A DNA stretch of 64,000 nt from an uncultured Acinetobacter sp. (GCF_947624825.1 NZ_CANQLZ010000003.1:1-64000); one strand, 5' to 3'. Positions 25,350 through 34,228 are shown, numbered from the stretch's first letter. A program made the numbers and translations. The notes: generated by a model not told the origin, from the sequence alone.

Positions 25350-27262
25350 ATGATCAAAGCATTATTAAGCAAAAGACAGCAACGCTTATGCGTCGCTTTG
25401 GGGCTGGTGTTTATGCTATTAAGTGGTTGTCAGATGGTGAGTATCCAAGAACGTAAGATTGATCAAACCATACAAGCACGTACGCAAGACATTATTAATA
25501 GTCAATATTTAAGTGCAGATAGCATCAGTTTACTCAAGCTTTTATCCTATACCCCAAGTACGTGTTTAAGTGATATTGCCACGTGTAGTGCCCATGTTTT
25601 GGCGCGTCAAGTGATTGCACCTCATGAACGCTATAGTACATTAAGTGAATTATATTTAGCCCATGCACAGCAGCTTGAAAAAAAACGCTTGCTTGGTAAA
25701 GATCGTGAGCAAATTGCCCAAGCTTATGATTTGAGTTTGAAGTATAGCTATTTGTATTTATTTAAATCTGGCTTAGATCCCAAACAGCACACTTTTGATC
25801 TGCGTCAGATGCAAGTGAGAACCTTTTATAATTATTCATTGTCCAAATTAATCACATTCAAGTATCAAGCCCATCCAAGTGCTCAAGTGCCCGCAACATT
25901 TCGTGTAGGTGCGCAAGATTATCATATTAATACCTCTTTTTATCCGGCTTTAAAAGACTTGACCATTCAAGATTTGCAATCGAGTTATGTGTTGAATTTT
26001 TCTGGTTTTGACAAGGTAAATCGTCAAGATGGTTTAGGTGCAGAATTTATTGTGGTGAAAAAAGATCAAGCACCTATTGCCAATGATTTTATTTTAGATC
26101 CACTTACTCATTATGCCACCCAAGACAATCCACGTATTCATGAGCCAAAATATTTGTCTGTGACGGCTACGGTTCAACCTATACTACAAGATGCAACTGC
26201 TGAGCAAATCTTAAGCTCAAAGACTCCCCTTAAGATTGATCTTTATCATCCATATCAATATAAAACTGGTCAAATTAACGGGCAGAGCTATACCCTAACA
26301 GCAAACTACACAGCCCCGTTTGCTTACTGGTTGGCACAAAATCAGCTGGGTAAATTTGGTTATCTAAGTTTACTTGATCGAGCAGGAACATTGCGTATGC
26401 CACACCTTTATATGTTAGAGCCTTATCAAGCGAATAAAAAAATTGTGGTTTTGGTGCATGGTTTAGCAAGTAGTCCTGAAACATGGATGAACTTGACCAA
26501 TAATATTTTAGGTGATCCTACACTTCGAGCCAATTATCAAGTATGGATGGTGTCTTATTCAACCAATATGCCAATTTTTGAAAGTCGTTTTCAGATTCAG
26601 GCTGTATTAAAGCAAGCCTTTGCACAAACTGAACAGGGTTCTGCTTCCAATCAAGATGCTGTTTTAATTGGACATAGTATGGGTGGAATTATTAGCCGTT
26701 TATTGGTGAGTGATATAGATATTTCTAAGCAGGCGATTCCATTGATGAATTATGAACAATATATCCGTTTGCAGCAAAACCCTATTATTAAGCAACGCTT
26801 TGACTTTAAAAATGATTTACCTTTTAGCCGCGCTATTTTTGTTGCAGCACCACATCGAGGCAGTGATTTAACGGATCGTTGGTATGTGGAGTGGGCCAAG
26901 AAATTGGTCAAACTGCCCACCTCTTTTTTTGATCAAGTGAATATTGAATTAACGGGCAGCACCAGCACACAAGGTTTAATCCAAAATGGACCAGATGATT
27001 TAAGCCCTAATTCACGTTTTATGCAACTGACCCATCAAGTAATGCCAAAAGCCAATCTGCCTTATCATTCAATCATGGGCAGTGTAAAAAAACCAATCTG
27101 CCGAGTGCTATGTCTGATGGGATTGTGCCGTATACAAGCTCACATTTACAGCAAGAACAATCAGAACAGGTATTTCAAGGTGGGCATTCAATCCATGCCA
27201 AATCCGAAACGATTTTGGAATTAAGACGGATTTTGCATGAGCACTTAGACCAATCGAATTAA
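25350..27262 (+). pseudogene. Lipase-like alpha/beta hydrolase lipoprotein with a frameshift
   Basis: The N-terminus has a signal with lipobox 'LLSGC' (Cys27), so the protein is probably an envelope lipoprotein. The hydrolase core has 'VVLVHGLASSPETWM' (oxyanion region) and the nucleophile elbow 'IGHSMGGI'. After 'YHSIMGSVKK' an A7 run at 27075-27081 shifts the frame. With one more A the reading continues as 'TNLPSAMSDGIVPYTSSHL' and then 'FQGGHSIHAKSE' to a TAA at 27262. That distal part holds the likely catalytic Asp (SDG) and His (GGHS). The 624-residue frame in the track ends in an unrelated tail and would be inactive. A homopolymer sequencing error is possible. Confidence 0.82.
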
Positions 27263-27273
27263 ACTCGTTCAAT

Positions 27274-27299
27274 AAAAAGACCGCTATAGCGGTCTTTTT
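27274..27299. terminator. Bidirectional terminator between lipase-like gene and nitroreductase
   Basis: AAAAAGACCGC-TATA-GCGGTCTTTTT is a symmetrical hairpin with A and T tracts, 11 bp after the corrected lipase stop and 18 bp from the nitroreductase stop. It serves both convergent genes. Confidence 0.9.
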
Positions 27300-27317
27300 A
27301 CTTTATGAATGATCGAT

Positions 27318-27950
27318 TCAGTTCAAATCCCTCACAAACTCTTCACGAGGGATACGGAATTTTTTAAGCCCGATTAACCAATCTTGCTCGGCATTGCGTC
27401 GGCCTAGTGCAAGCAGCACCACAGATTTCAGTCCTTTTTCTTTCAAGCCTAAAAAATCGTCAAGCCCATCTTTATCAAAGCCCTCCATTGGGGTGGTATC
27501 AATCCCTAATTCTGCTGCAGCAGCAATTGCCATGGCAAAACCAATATGTGCTTGCTTTGCGGTGTGATGATGTTGCTGTTCAGTTGTAAAACCTGCAAAT
27601 AAATCTTTTAGATTTTGCACCACATCCATCGTGGTATCGAGTGGTAAATTACGCTCTGCATTCATGGTGTTGTAGCGTTGATCAATCTGCTCATTTGTAA
27701 TTGTATCCCATGCTGCAAACACCAATAGATGCGAGGACTGAGTAATCTGAGGCTGATGTAGTGCAATTGGTGCGATCTGTTGTTTTAAAGCTTGATTGCT
27801 GATTGAAATAATATGAAATGGTTGTAAACCTGCCGAAGTTGGAGCAAGGCGCGCTGCTTCTAAAATCTGATCAACATCGGCTTGATCTAATTTTTCACCG
27901 GTCATTTGTTTGGTTGCATAACGCCAGTTTAATGCTCCAAGTAGTTTCAT
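27318..27950 (-). CDS. NAD(P)H-dependent nitroreductase family protein
   Basis: This FMN-dependent oxidoreductase of the nitroreductase fold has 210 residues. 'NWRYATKQMT' is the N-terminal FMN segment, 'AARLAPTSAGLQPFHI' the conserved second motif, and 'PMEGFDKDGLDDFLGL' with 'KSVVLLALGRR' the C-terminal part. It is closest to NfsB-like enzymes that reduce quinones and nitroaromatics. It lies just downstream of the qorB-like pseudogene in the same direction, so the two may have been a quinone-response unit under the HxlR regulator. Confidence 0.88.
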   Translation of the reverse strand: MKLLGALNWRYATKQMTGEKLDQADVDQILEAARLAPTSAGLQPFHIISISNQALKQQIAPIALHQPQITQSSHLLVFAAWDTITNEQIDQRYNTMNAERNLPLDTTMDVVQNLKDLFAGFTTEQQHHHTAKQAHIGFAMAIAAAAELGIDTTPMEGFDKDGLDDFLGLKEKGLKSVVLLALGRRNAEQDWLIGLKKFRIPREEFVRDLN

Positions 27951-27968
27951 TGTTATCTTCTTATAATG

Positions 27969-28835
27969 TTAAATAGATTTGGTATACAGCGTTTTTAAAT
28001 AATCTTCGAGTGGCGCCGTTGCACGACCCAACAACATTTCTAAATCGTGACTTTTAACTTCATATTGATGCCGTTGAATGTCAGCAACCGTGCCATGTGT
28101 TAAATAAATCAAAAATTCAGCTAATCCAATCTCTTGCAGTAAGGCTCGGTATGCAGTTGCATCAAGTTGGGTATAGTTCACATCTTGCTTGGACATTTGA
28201 GATAACAGCATTGTAATATCTTGATAGCGATAAGCACGACTACCGACAAGCTCATAGGTTTTATTTTCATGCCCATCTTGCATTAATGCGTTTGCAGCTG
28301 CTTCACCAAGTTCTGCATGCGTGGCATAAGACACTTTGTCTTGGCCTGCTTGAAGCGCCAATCCAGTCGTGATTGCACGTTCACCAATAATTTGTGGAAT
28401 AGCCTCGGCATACATAGTGTTACGCAATAGGGTATAGCTCAGTCCGCTGTTTTTTAAATAATTTTCGGTTTAAAAATGGCTGATCATTAAATCTTTTACC
28501 GCAGATGTTTCAATATTTTGAATCGACAACCCTGTATATAGAATGTGTTTTACACCTACACTTTTTGCAGCATTAATCACATTTTTATGCTGTTCAAAGC
28601 GATTGTGTTCCATGGTAGAAATGAGCAACAATTTATCAATATTTTGAAATGCCGCCTGTAGGGTTTCAGGTTGATTAAAATCAGCATAGACAACTTGAAT
28701 CCCTTGTTTAACATATGCTGCAGCTTTTTGTTCGCTGCGTGCTAGAACGGCAAATTCATTCAAAGCTAAATGCTGTTGTAATTGTTTGACAACGTGTTGT
28801 CCTAGATTTCCTGTGGCACCTGTAACTAAAATCAT
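27969..28835 (-). pseudogene. qorB/ytfG-like NmrA-family gene with one in-frame stop
   Basis: Two track ORFs in the same frame make one QorB-like NAD(P)H:quinone oxidoreductase of about 288 residues. The first has the Rossmann motif 'VTGATGNLGQHV' and 'KSVGVKHILYTGL'. It ends 'LMISHF' with TAA at 28470-28472, and the frame continues 'TENYLKNSGLSYTLLRNTMY', which joins the second ORF. In E. coli QorB the matching stretch is 'HIETEKML', so TAA replaces a Glu codon (GAA) by one base. The divergent HxlR gene is its usual partner. The product is probably inactive unless the stop is an error. Confidence 0.88.
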
Positions 28836-28896
28836 GTGGCTGTCCTATGTATCTTGTTTGCTTGTCTAAATTTATACCGCAGGCACAGCAGATGTT

Positions 28897-28916
28897 CACT
28901 ATACTCTTGTATAGTG
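28897..28916. promoter_or_regulatory. Operator CACTATAC-N4-GTATAGTG between qorB-like and HxlR genes
   Basis: This is a perfect 8-bp inverted repeat with a 4-bp spacer in the divergent region. Its GTATAG-type core is like operators of HxlR/QorR regulators. It overlaps the likely promoter zone of both genes. Confidence 0.75.
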
Positions 28917-28964
28917 TCAATATTGGGATCAATCACTACAGTCAACGCAAGCTAGGACAAAAAT

Positions 28965-29357
28965 ATGAGTGACTTTATGGCGCAAAATACTGCAACTTTG
29001 AGTGAAGATGATCAGTGCAATATCAAGTTTATCGTTGCTCTAAAAAATGCCATGAATGTGATTAATGGCAAATGGAAATTGGCAATTGGCAATTGGCAAT
29101 TGGCAATTGTCGCCACCATGATTAAACAGCCGCGCCGTTTTAATGAAATTGAACACTTACTGCAAGGCATTACCCCACGCATGATTTCTAAAGAGCTTAA
29201 AGAGTTAGAATTAAATAATGTGGTGCATAAAACTGAAATGATTGATCCTGAGTCTGGTCGTATCACTGCAATGTATGATCTTACCGATTCAGGGCGTAAA
29301 CTTGAAAAACTCATGGTACAAATGGCAGTTTGGGGACAAGAGCATCAAGGTGCATAA
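28965..29357 (+). CDS. HxlR-family redox regulator (QorR/YtfH-like) with a 7-residue insertion
   Basis: This winged-helix regulator has Cys18 in 'DDQCNIKF', the position of the redox-sensing Cys in QorR and YodB relatives, and 'RRFNEIEHLLQGITPRMISKEL' as the HTH. Family members read '..GKWKLAIVATM..'. Here the segment is 'GKWKLAIGNWQLAIVATM', because a 7-bp unit occurs four times at 29078-29105. Three extra units add 21 bp, which keeps the frame but lengthens a helix next to the DNA-binding domain. The effect on activity is unknown. It is divergent from its likely target, the broken qorB-like gene. Confidence 0.87.
   Translation: MSDFMAQNTATLSEDDQCNIKFIVALKNAMNVINGKWKLAIGNWQLAIVATMIKQPRRFNEIEHLLQGITPRMISKELKELELNNVVHKTEMIDPESGRITAMYDLTDSGRKLEKLMVQMAVWGQEHQGA
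29078..29105 (+). repeat. Tandem repeat, four copies of ATTGGCA
   Basis: Four perfect copies of the 7-bp unit ATTGGCA are followed by a degenerate copy, ATTGTCG, inside the HxlR gene. One copy plus the degenerate unit gives the family-like protein, so three units look like an expansion. Since 7 is not a multiple of 3, loss or gain of one unit would shift the frame. Confidence 0.92.
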
Positions 29358-29983
29358 ACATTTGTTTATGAATCATATAATCTAACTCTTGTCCAACAAA
29401 CGATTTTATAACCAAGCTGGTTGCTCTCATTTCGATCATATATAAAATGAAGGCTTTGCATCCTCATCACAAAATTTTGCAATCTGCTACTGATATTATT
29501 TTTATTTGATTGCTCTCAAAAGAGCGATTCTAAGGCCTGAATTTGTACTGCCAAGCCAATTGGTGTTTTTCATATTGAAAATCATGTAGTTTAATTTAAG
29601 CTAAATTATAGGATTTGTTGACATATTTTCCAAAGAACTTAAATGCTGTTAAGCCAAGATTGCCGATATAATCCTTTTATGCACAACAAAAAATAGCGTA
29701 AAAAATTTAGATAGATATAGGGGATAATTCAATTAAATATTTATATATTCTTTTGTATAAAACATGAAAAATCATTGAGTAAAACTTTCAAATATTTTCT
29801 TTATTTATTAAGCATGCCTTGTATATAATTCATAGACTTTTTCAAAGGATTGAAGACATGAAAAATGCTTATGTTAACCGATAGAAAACACAAAAATTTA
29901 AAGCACACATACAGCAATTTATCATTGTATATAAACGACAAGAACACAGTCTCTTATCGTATTTATTTTCATGAGTAAGTCAT
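29358..29983. other. AT-rich non-coding stretch before the acetyltransferase
   Basis: About 625 bp with no supported gene. A good -10 box (GTATATAAT) occurs near 29821. A possible 8-codon mini-ORF (ATG at 29859, 'MKNAYVNR') follows an AAGGATTG segment. It could be a leader peptide or chance. Confidence 0.4.
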
Positions 29984-30703
29984 ATGATAAAAAACTTTTC
30001 TGAACTTAAAGATCACTTTGTCAATCATTCGATTTACTTTACCAGAACTGGAAAAGATCGCTTTAAAACTGATGACCCCATTCATTATCAAGACGGCATT
30101 CGTATCGAGCCGTATTGTGCTTTTTTAGTGGGTCGTAATCTATGGGAAATGGGCGCCTTTTCTTATAGTTGGTCTACCTTTCCTATGAGTACAAAAGTAG
30201 GGCGATATTGTTCTATAGCCACAGATATTAAAGTCATGGGATTGCGACATCCGCATGAATGGCTCACGACCTCAGCCACTACGTATGATCGAAATTTTAT
30301 TATTTACCAAAAATATCTAGATGAAAAAAATAAGTCACAGCATCCAAGAAGATTACCGAATATTCATGGTAATCAATTGGTAATCGATCATGATGTATGG
30401 ATTGGTTCTAGAGCAACCCTAAAAGCAAATTTGCATATTGGGATTGGAGCTGTGATTGCAGCTGATGCTGTGGTCACCAAGGATGTGCCTCCATTTGCTA
30501 TTGTCGGTGGCAATCCAGCAAAAATTATTAAATATCGTTTTGATCAAACCACCATAGAAAAAATCTTACAAACTCAATGGTGGAAATATGATTTTAGTGA
30601 CATACAAGATCTAGATATTACCAATATCGAGGTATTTTTAGAAGAATTCGAGAAGAAAAAGCATTTGCTTTTAGAAATGGATCTAAGCCCCTTAACACTT
30701 TAA
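29984..30703 (+). CDS. CatB-related hexapeptide O-acetyltransferase
   Basis: This left-handed beta-helix acyltransferase has 239 residues. Hexapeptide turns are visible in 'STKVGRYCSIATDIKVMGLR', 'DHDVWIGSRATLKANLHIGI' and 'IAADAVVTKDVPPFAIVGGN'. The catalytic His is probably the one in 'LRHPHEW'. Members acetylate sugars, capsular polysaccharides or xenobiotics such as chloramphenicol and streptogramins. The substrate cannot be told here. An ATP-grasp gene follows after 23 bp and probably shares the transcript, which points to modification of a small product and not drug resistance. Confidence 0.85.
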   Translation: MIKNFSELKDHFVNHSIYFTRTGKDRFKTDDPIHYQDGIRIEPYCAFLVGRNLWEMGAFSYSWSTFPMSTKVGRYCSIATDIKVMGLRHPHEWLTTSATTYDRNFIIYQKYLDEKNKSQHPRRLPNIHGNQLVIDHDVWIGSRATLKANLHIGIGAVIAADAVVTKDVPPFAIVGGNPAKIIKYRFDQTTIEKILQTQWWKYDFSDIQDLDITNIEVFLEEFEKKKHLLLEMDLSPLTL

Positions 30704-30726
30704 CTTATTGATATCGGAGAAAAGAA

Positions 30727-31779
30727 ATGGCAATATTTGGTGTACTCAAACCAAATAAAGTTTTGACAGATGTTGAAGAAATCTTTATTCAAGTTGCTCA
30801 AAATCGCAATCATCAAGCTTATGTATTTACTGCCAAAGATGTCTGTTTTACATCTCAGACGATTTTAGGTAAAACCATTGAGCACGGTAAAATTATTGAA
30901 AAAACATTTTCTTTTCCTGATGTGATTCAAAATCGTTTAGCTGTCAAAGCTGAAGATAAAGAAGTTTATCTTAAACTCGCTGAAATCATTCCATTTACAT
31001 CTAATCGTATTGGCACCAAAAAACAAGTTGAAGCAAAATTAAGTACAATTGCAGAGCTTCAAGAGTTTTTGATTGAAGTCCAAGAATGTAATGTAGAAAT
31101 AGATATTCTGAATTCAATTGAAAAATATAATAAAATTATTTTAAAACCAAACTCAAGTAACCAAGGCAAAGGAATTTATACGGTTGAAAAAACTGCCGAC
31201 CAATATCATGTTAAATTCTTAGATGAAGCGTTTTTCTACACACAAGAAGAACTCAGCACATTTTTGTCCACTAAGATTCTAAACAAGAGTTATACCTTAA
31301 GCCCATATTTTAAAAGCTTTACCAATAATGGCTTAAATACAGTTTTTAGACTGCAAATTAACCGAGGCACCAAGGGTCAATGGCAACTGATTAAGTTTTT
31401 CCCGTATATTAATATCAATACCGATATTGATATTACCAATGGTATGCAAGGTGCGCTGATTACCACCCGAGAGAAACTTTTTTTGGAGCAGTTTTACACA
31501 CAACATGCCGAAGAAATTTTAAAAAAAGTGAATTATTTATTTAAAGTTTTTCCATTGGCTTTTCAAAAAAAATATGCATGGCGCTTGGATTCGTTGGGTT
31601 TAGATTTAGGTATTGATCAGGCGGGAAATATTGCGATATTTGAAGTAAACGCGGGTCCAGGGATTGGTTTTATGGCTTATCCTGTTGCAAAAGCACAAGT
31701 AGATTATTATGAATGGTTAAAAGATAATGCGGTTAAACCATTTAAAAATAACTTCTTACCTTTAAACCTAAGATCTTAA
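30727..31779 (+). CDS. YheC/YheD-type ATP-grasp protein
   Basis: This 350-residue protein has an ATP-grasp fold of the YheC/YheD group, first known from Bacillus spore coat genes. The glycine-rich ATP loop is 'KPNSSNQGKGIYTV', and the metal-binding end is 'GIDQAGNIAIFEVNAGPGI'. Such enzymes usually form an amide or peptide bond through an acyl phosphate, but the reaction of this group is unknown. GGAGAAA precedes the ATG. It is paired with the acetyltransferase gene upstream. Confidence 0.8.
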   Translation: MAIFGVLKPNKVLTDVEEIFIQVAQNRNHQAYVFTAKDVCFTSQTILGKTIEHGKIIEKTFSFPDVIQNRLAVKAEDKEVYLKLAEIIPFTSNRIGTKKQVEAKLSTIAELQEFLIEVQECNVEIDILNSIEKYNKIILKPNSSNQGKGIYTVEKTADQYHVKFLDEAFFYTQEELSTFLSTKILNKSYTLSPYFKSFTNNGLNTVFRLQINRGTKGQWQLIKFFPYININTDIDITNGMQGALITTREKLFLEQFYTQHAEEILKKVNYLFKVFPLAFQKKYAWRLDSLGLDLGIDQAGNIAIFEVNAGPGIGFMAYPVAKAQVDYYEWLKDNAVKPFKNNFLPLNLRS

Positions 31780-32349
31780 TGCACTGATAAACATTAAACA
31801 CAGTTTGAGGTGTTTTTTCAGCTTCAGCGGAATTGATGGTCATGACGTTGATGAGGTGTTATCTAGATGTAATATTTTATCAGATACAGAACTTACATCT
31901 AGCGTTGCTTCTTGAATTGGGTGTTAGCCCAATTTAGGAAGTCGCTCAGGATAAATTTTGCTGTAGTAAAACGATGTAAGATTTAACCAGTTACTTTTTT
32001 TAGGATAACACCTGAACTTGAACTGCTGCGCAATGAAGAAAATGCACTACCATGGTCTGATCTCTAAACCATGGCGAGCTTATAAAATTGAATCGCTTTG
32101 ATTGGCTACAAACGAGCTATTTTTAATTTAAAAGTGTTTATTTTACATGCATCAAACAAGGTTATTAACTTGGATGTCTCAAAACAACACCTTTTAATGA
32201 ATCTAAAAAAGGCGAGTGTATCAAAATTACAACATCTAACAAGCTTAAAAAAAATCTGACAATTACGACTTTATTGACGCAATTACTTCACTTCAACTGT
32301 ATTGAGTTTCATCTATCGCCACGCAAGTGAAGCAGTTCAAACCCGAAAC

Positions 32350-32365
32350 TGGCACACTTTATGCA
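32350..32365 (+). promoter_or_regulatory. Sigma-54 (-24/-12) promoter of the RHH-binding-protein unit
   Basis: TGGCACACTTTATGCA has the exact -24 box and a GC at -12 with one mismatch (ATGC in place of TTGC). It lies 150 bp upstream of the RHH gene. An inverted repeat ends 17 bp upstream of it and could be an activator site. Confidence 0.7.
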
Positions 32366-32367
32366 AC

Positions 32368-32409
32368 CCTTTTAGTCATACAAATTATAAATTTCGTCAT
32401 ACTAAAAGG
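32368..32409 (+). promoter_or_regulatory. Leader operator with CCTTTTAGT/ACTAAAAGG and two TCATAC boxes
   Basis: A perfect 9-bp inverted repeat spaced by 24 bp starts 2 bp after the sigma-54 -12 box. Inside it, TCATAC occurs twice (32376 and 32397), 21 bp apart, about two helical turns. TCATAC is also the half-site of E. coli NikR, and the next gene is NikR-like, so autoregulation is plausible. Confidence 0.5.
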
Positions 32410-32516
32410 ATATTTGCTCATGCTGCTTAAAAAATTATATCCCATTAAAATCTTTCTCACGAATTTGTGCACTGCACGCGCTGGCCTATATATCGTACAG
32501 CCTCAACATAAGGTGA

Positions 32517-32996
32517 ATGATTCAGGTGCCTAAATCTAAACTTGCGCGCATTAGTATTACTTTGCCGCAAAGCACACTTATTGCGCTCGATGAAAAAATT
32601 GTCGATCCACATTACGAAAATCGCTCCCAAGCCATTGTGGAGATGATCCATCAGCAACTCGTAAGTAAAAATGATCAGGCCAATGCGGTTATGGTTGGTA
32701 CACTCACTGTACTGTATAGTATACAATCTAAAAATATTCATTATCAAATAATTGATTTACAACAACAATATTTAAAACAGATTATTAGTTCACAACATAT
32801 TCAACTTAATGACCAAAAGATCATGCAAGTGATGTTATTACAAGGCAAAAGTCATGATCTAAAATGCATCAGTCAAAGTCTGATTGCTCTAAAAGGCGTC
32901 ATTAAAGGGCATTTGGAATTAATGGATGCTGTTATGCCACCCTTGGCACAAAATGATCAGCTAAAGGAACCATATATATGCCAAGCCTTCAATTGA
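32517..32996 (+). CDS. NikR-like ribbon-helix-helix regulator lacking nickel ligands
   Basis: Residues about 8-50 form a ribbon-helix-helix DNA-binding domain ('LARISITLPQSTLIALDEKI', 'NRSQAIVEMI'). The rest follows the ACT-like C-terminal domain of NikR ('ISSQHIQLNDQKIMQVMLLQG', 'LKGVIKGHLELM'). In E. coli NikR the high-affinity nickel site uses His76, His87, His89 and Cys95. Here only the first His has a match and the 'HVHINHDDC' segment is shortened away. So this protein probably senses something else. It precedes the ABC binding-protein gene by 55 bp, behind a sigma-54 promoter, suggesting a regulator of nitrogen-compound uptake. Confidence 0.75.
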   Translation: MIQVPKSKLARISITLPQSTLIALDEKIVDPHYENRSQAIVEMIHQQLVSKNDQANAVMVGTLTVLYSIQSKNIHYQIIDLQQQYLKQIISSQHIQLNDQKIMQVMLLQGKSHDLKCISQSLIALKGVIKGHLELMDAVMPPLAQNDQLKEPYICQAFN

Positions 32997-33051
32997 TAAC
33001 ACAAACTTACCCTCAAACCATACAACCTTATTTTAATACAAGCAGAGGGAT

Positions 33052-34071
33052 ATGATGAAAATAACGAGCTTTATCTTATATGCAAGTTTGGGGCTGTTGA
33101 TTGGCTGTGACAAAACGGCACCTATTCCACAGCCAAGCCAACATACCAAGTTACAAACAACCATGCAGCCCATCAAAATTGGCTATAGCGATTGGCCAGG
33201 ATGGGTGGCATGGCAAGTGGCGATTGATAAAGGTTGGTTTAAAGAAGCAGGTTTAGAGGTTGAGTTTAAATGGTTTGATTATTCTGCTTCTATGAATGCA
33301 TTTACCGCAAATCAGCTCGACGCGATTTCAATTTCCAATGGTGATAATTTAGTAGTTGCTTCAGGCGGCACACGCGGCATGATGATTATGGCCACTGATT
33401 ACTCAGCAGGTAATGATGTCATTATTGCTAAATCAGGTGTGCATAGTATTGCTGATTTAAAAGGTAAAACGATTGCGGTTGAAAAAGGTCTCGTTGACCA
33501 TCACTTGCTCAATACTGCGCTGCAAGATGCAGGTATACAAGAGCATCAAGTCAAGCTGATTAATGCGGTTACTAACGAATTACCGCAAGTATTTGCCAGC
33601 CCACAAGTGGATGCCATTGCGGTATGGCAGCCTGTTGCCAATCAAGCTTTACACAGCGTAGCAGGTGCTCAGATTATTTATTCATCTCAAGATAAGCCTG
33701 GTCTGATCTATGACACTTTAACAGTCAATATGACGCATTTGGCACGTCATCCTGACGCTTGGAAAAAAATAATCCAAATTTGGGATCGTACCGTGCATTA
33801 CATTGAAGATCCAAAGACACGCCAAGATGCACTCAATATTATGGCCAAACGTGTGGGAGTAGATGCGGCACAATATCAACATTTGCTTGAAGGTACGCAT
33901 TTATTAGACATTCAAGCCAATCAAGCAGTATTTGAAAAATCCAAGCAATTTGATTCCATTTATGGCTCAAGTTATCACGTGAATCAGTTTAATTTAGACC
34001 AAGGCGTATATACTCACCAGCTTGATGTAGATGGTTTAATTTATCCACAATTATTACAATCACTGCGTTAA
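33052..34071 (+). CDS. ABC transporter substrate-binding lipoprotein, NMT1/TauA-like
   Basis: This periplasmic binding protein has a lipobox 'LLIGC' (Cys19) and the NMT1/TauA-like fold: 'IGYSDWPGWVAWQVAIDKGW', 'DAISISNGD', 'LKGKTIAVEKGLVDHHLL' and 'VDAIAVWQP'. Such proteins bind nitrate, taurine, pyrimidines or, in clusters with urea carboxylase genes, an unidentified nitrogen compound. The matching permease and ATPase genes are at 38481-40285 on the other strand, separated by an efflux operon. Guanidine or urea is a reasonable ligand guess but unproved. The start is Met1 or Met2. Confidence 0.83.
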   Translation: MMKITSFILYASLGLLIGCDKTAPIPQPSQHTKLQTTMQPIKIGYSDWPGWVAWQVAIDKGWFKEAGLEVEFKWFDYSASMNAFTANQLDAISISNGDNLVVASGGTRGMMIMATDYSAGNDVIIAKSGVHSIADLKGKTIAVEKGLVDHHLLNTALQDAGIQEHQVKLINAVTNELPQVFASPQVDAIAVWQPVANQALHSVAGAQIIYSSQDKPGLIYDTLTVNMTHLARHPDAWKKIIQIWDRTVHYIEDPKTRQDALNIMAKRVGVDAAQYQHLLEGTHLLDIQANQAVFEKSKQFDSIYGSSYHVNQFNLDQGVYTHQLDVDGLIYPQLLQSLR

Positions 34072-34076
34072 AAAAA

Positions 34077-34109
34077 AAGCCAAGCAAAGAGGGGAGAATT
34101 GCTTGGCTT
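34077..34109 (-). terminator. Terminator hairpin, U-run on the reverse strand
   Basis: AAGCCAAGCAA and TTGCTTGGCTT form an 11-bp stem with an 11-nt loop. Eight A's on the left become a U-run in the reverse transcript, so it ends the DUF2256 gene. It also lies 6 bp after the binding-protein stop and may help end that transcript. Confidence 0.75.
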
Positions 34110-34228
34110 AAAGGATGACTGTAAATTTGGTCGGTAGACCAACCTAGAAGGTTGGCTACCTATTCTGTTGTTAGAATAAAAAAAAGCCGCCAAGTTGTAA
34201 AACAGATAAAAATTATAAAATTGATCGT

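Larger units (their letters stand above)
31780..32516. other. Intergenic stretch upstream of the RHH regulator
   Basis: About 740 bp. The left part has no supported gene. A short forward frame ending 'ELLRNEENALPWSDL' near 32067 may be a relic but cannot be assigned. The right part holds an 8-bp inverted repeat (CTTCACTT at 32286 and AAGTGAAG at 32325), the sigma-54 promoter and the CCTTTTAGT repeat listed separately. Confidence 0.5.

Noticed and set aside
25350-27224. Intact 624-residue hydrolase
   Set aside because: The last 45 codons are out of frame with the family ending, which is fully present one frame over.
29078-29105. Tandem ATTGGCA units as a CRISPR-like or phage repeat
   Set aside because: The units are 7 bp, directly adjacent and inside a coding gene, with no spacers.
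32327-32533. 68-residue ORF before the RHH gene
   Set aside because: It covers the sigma-54 promoter and operator region, lacks a ribosome binding site at its start and ends inside the RHH gene.
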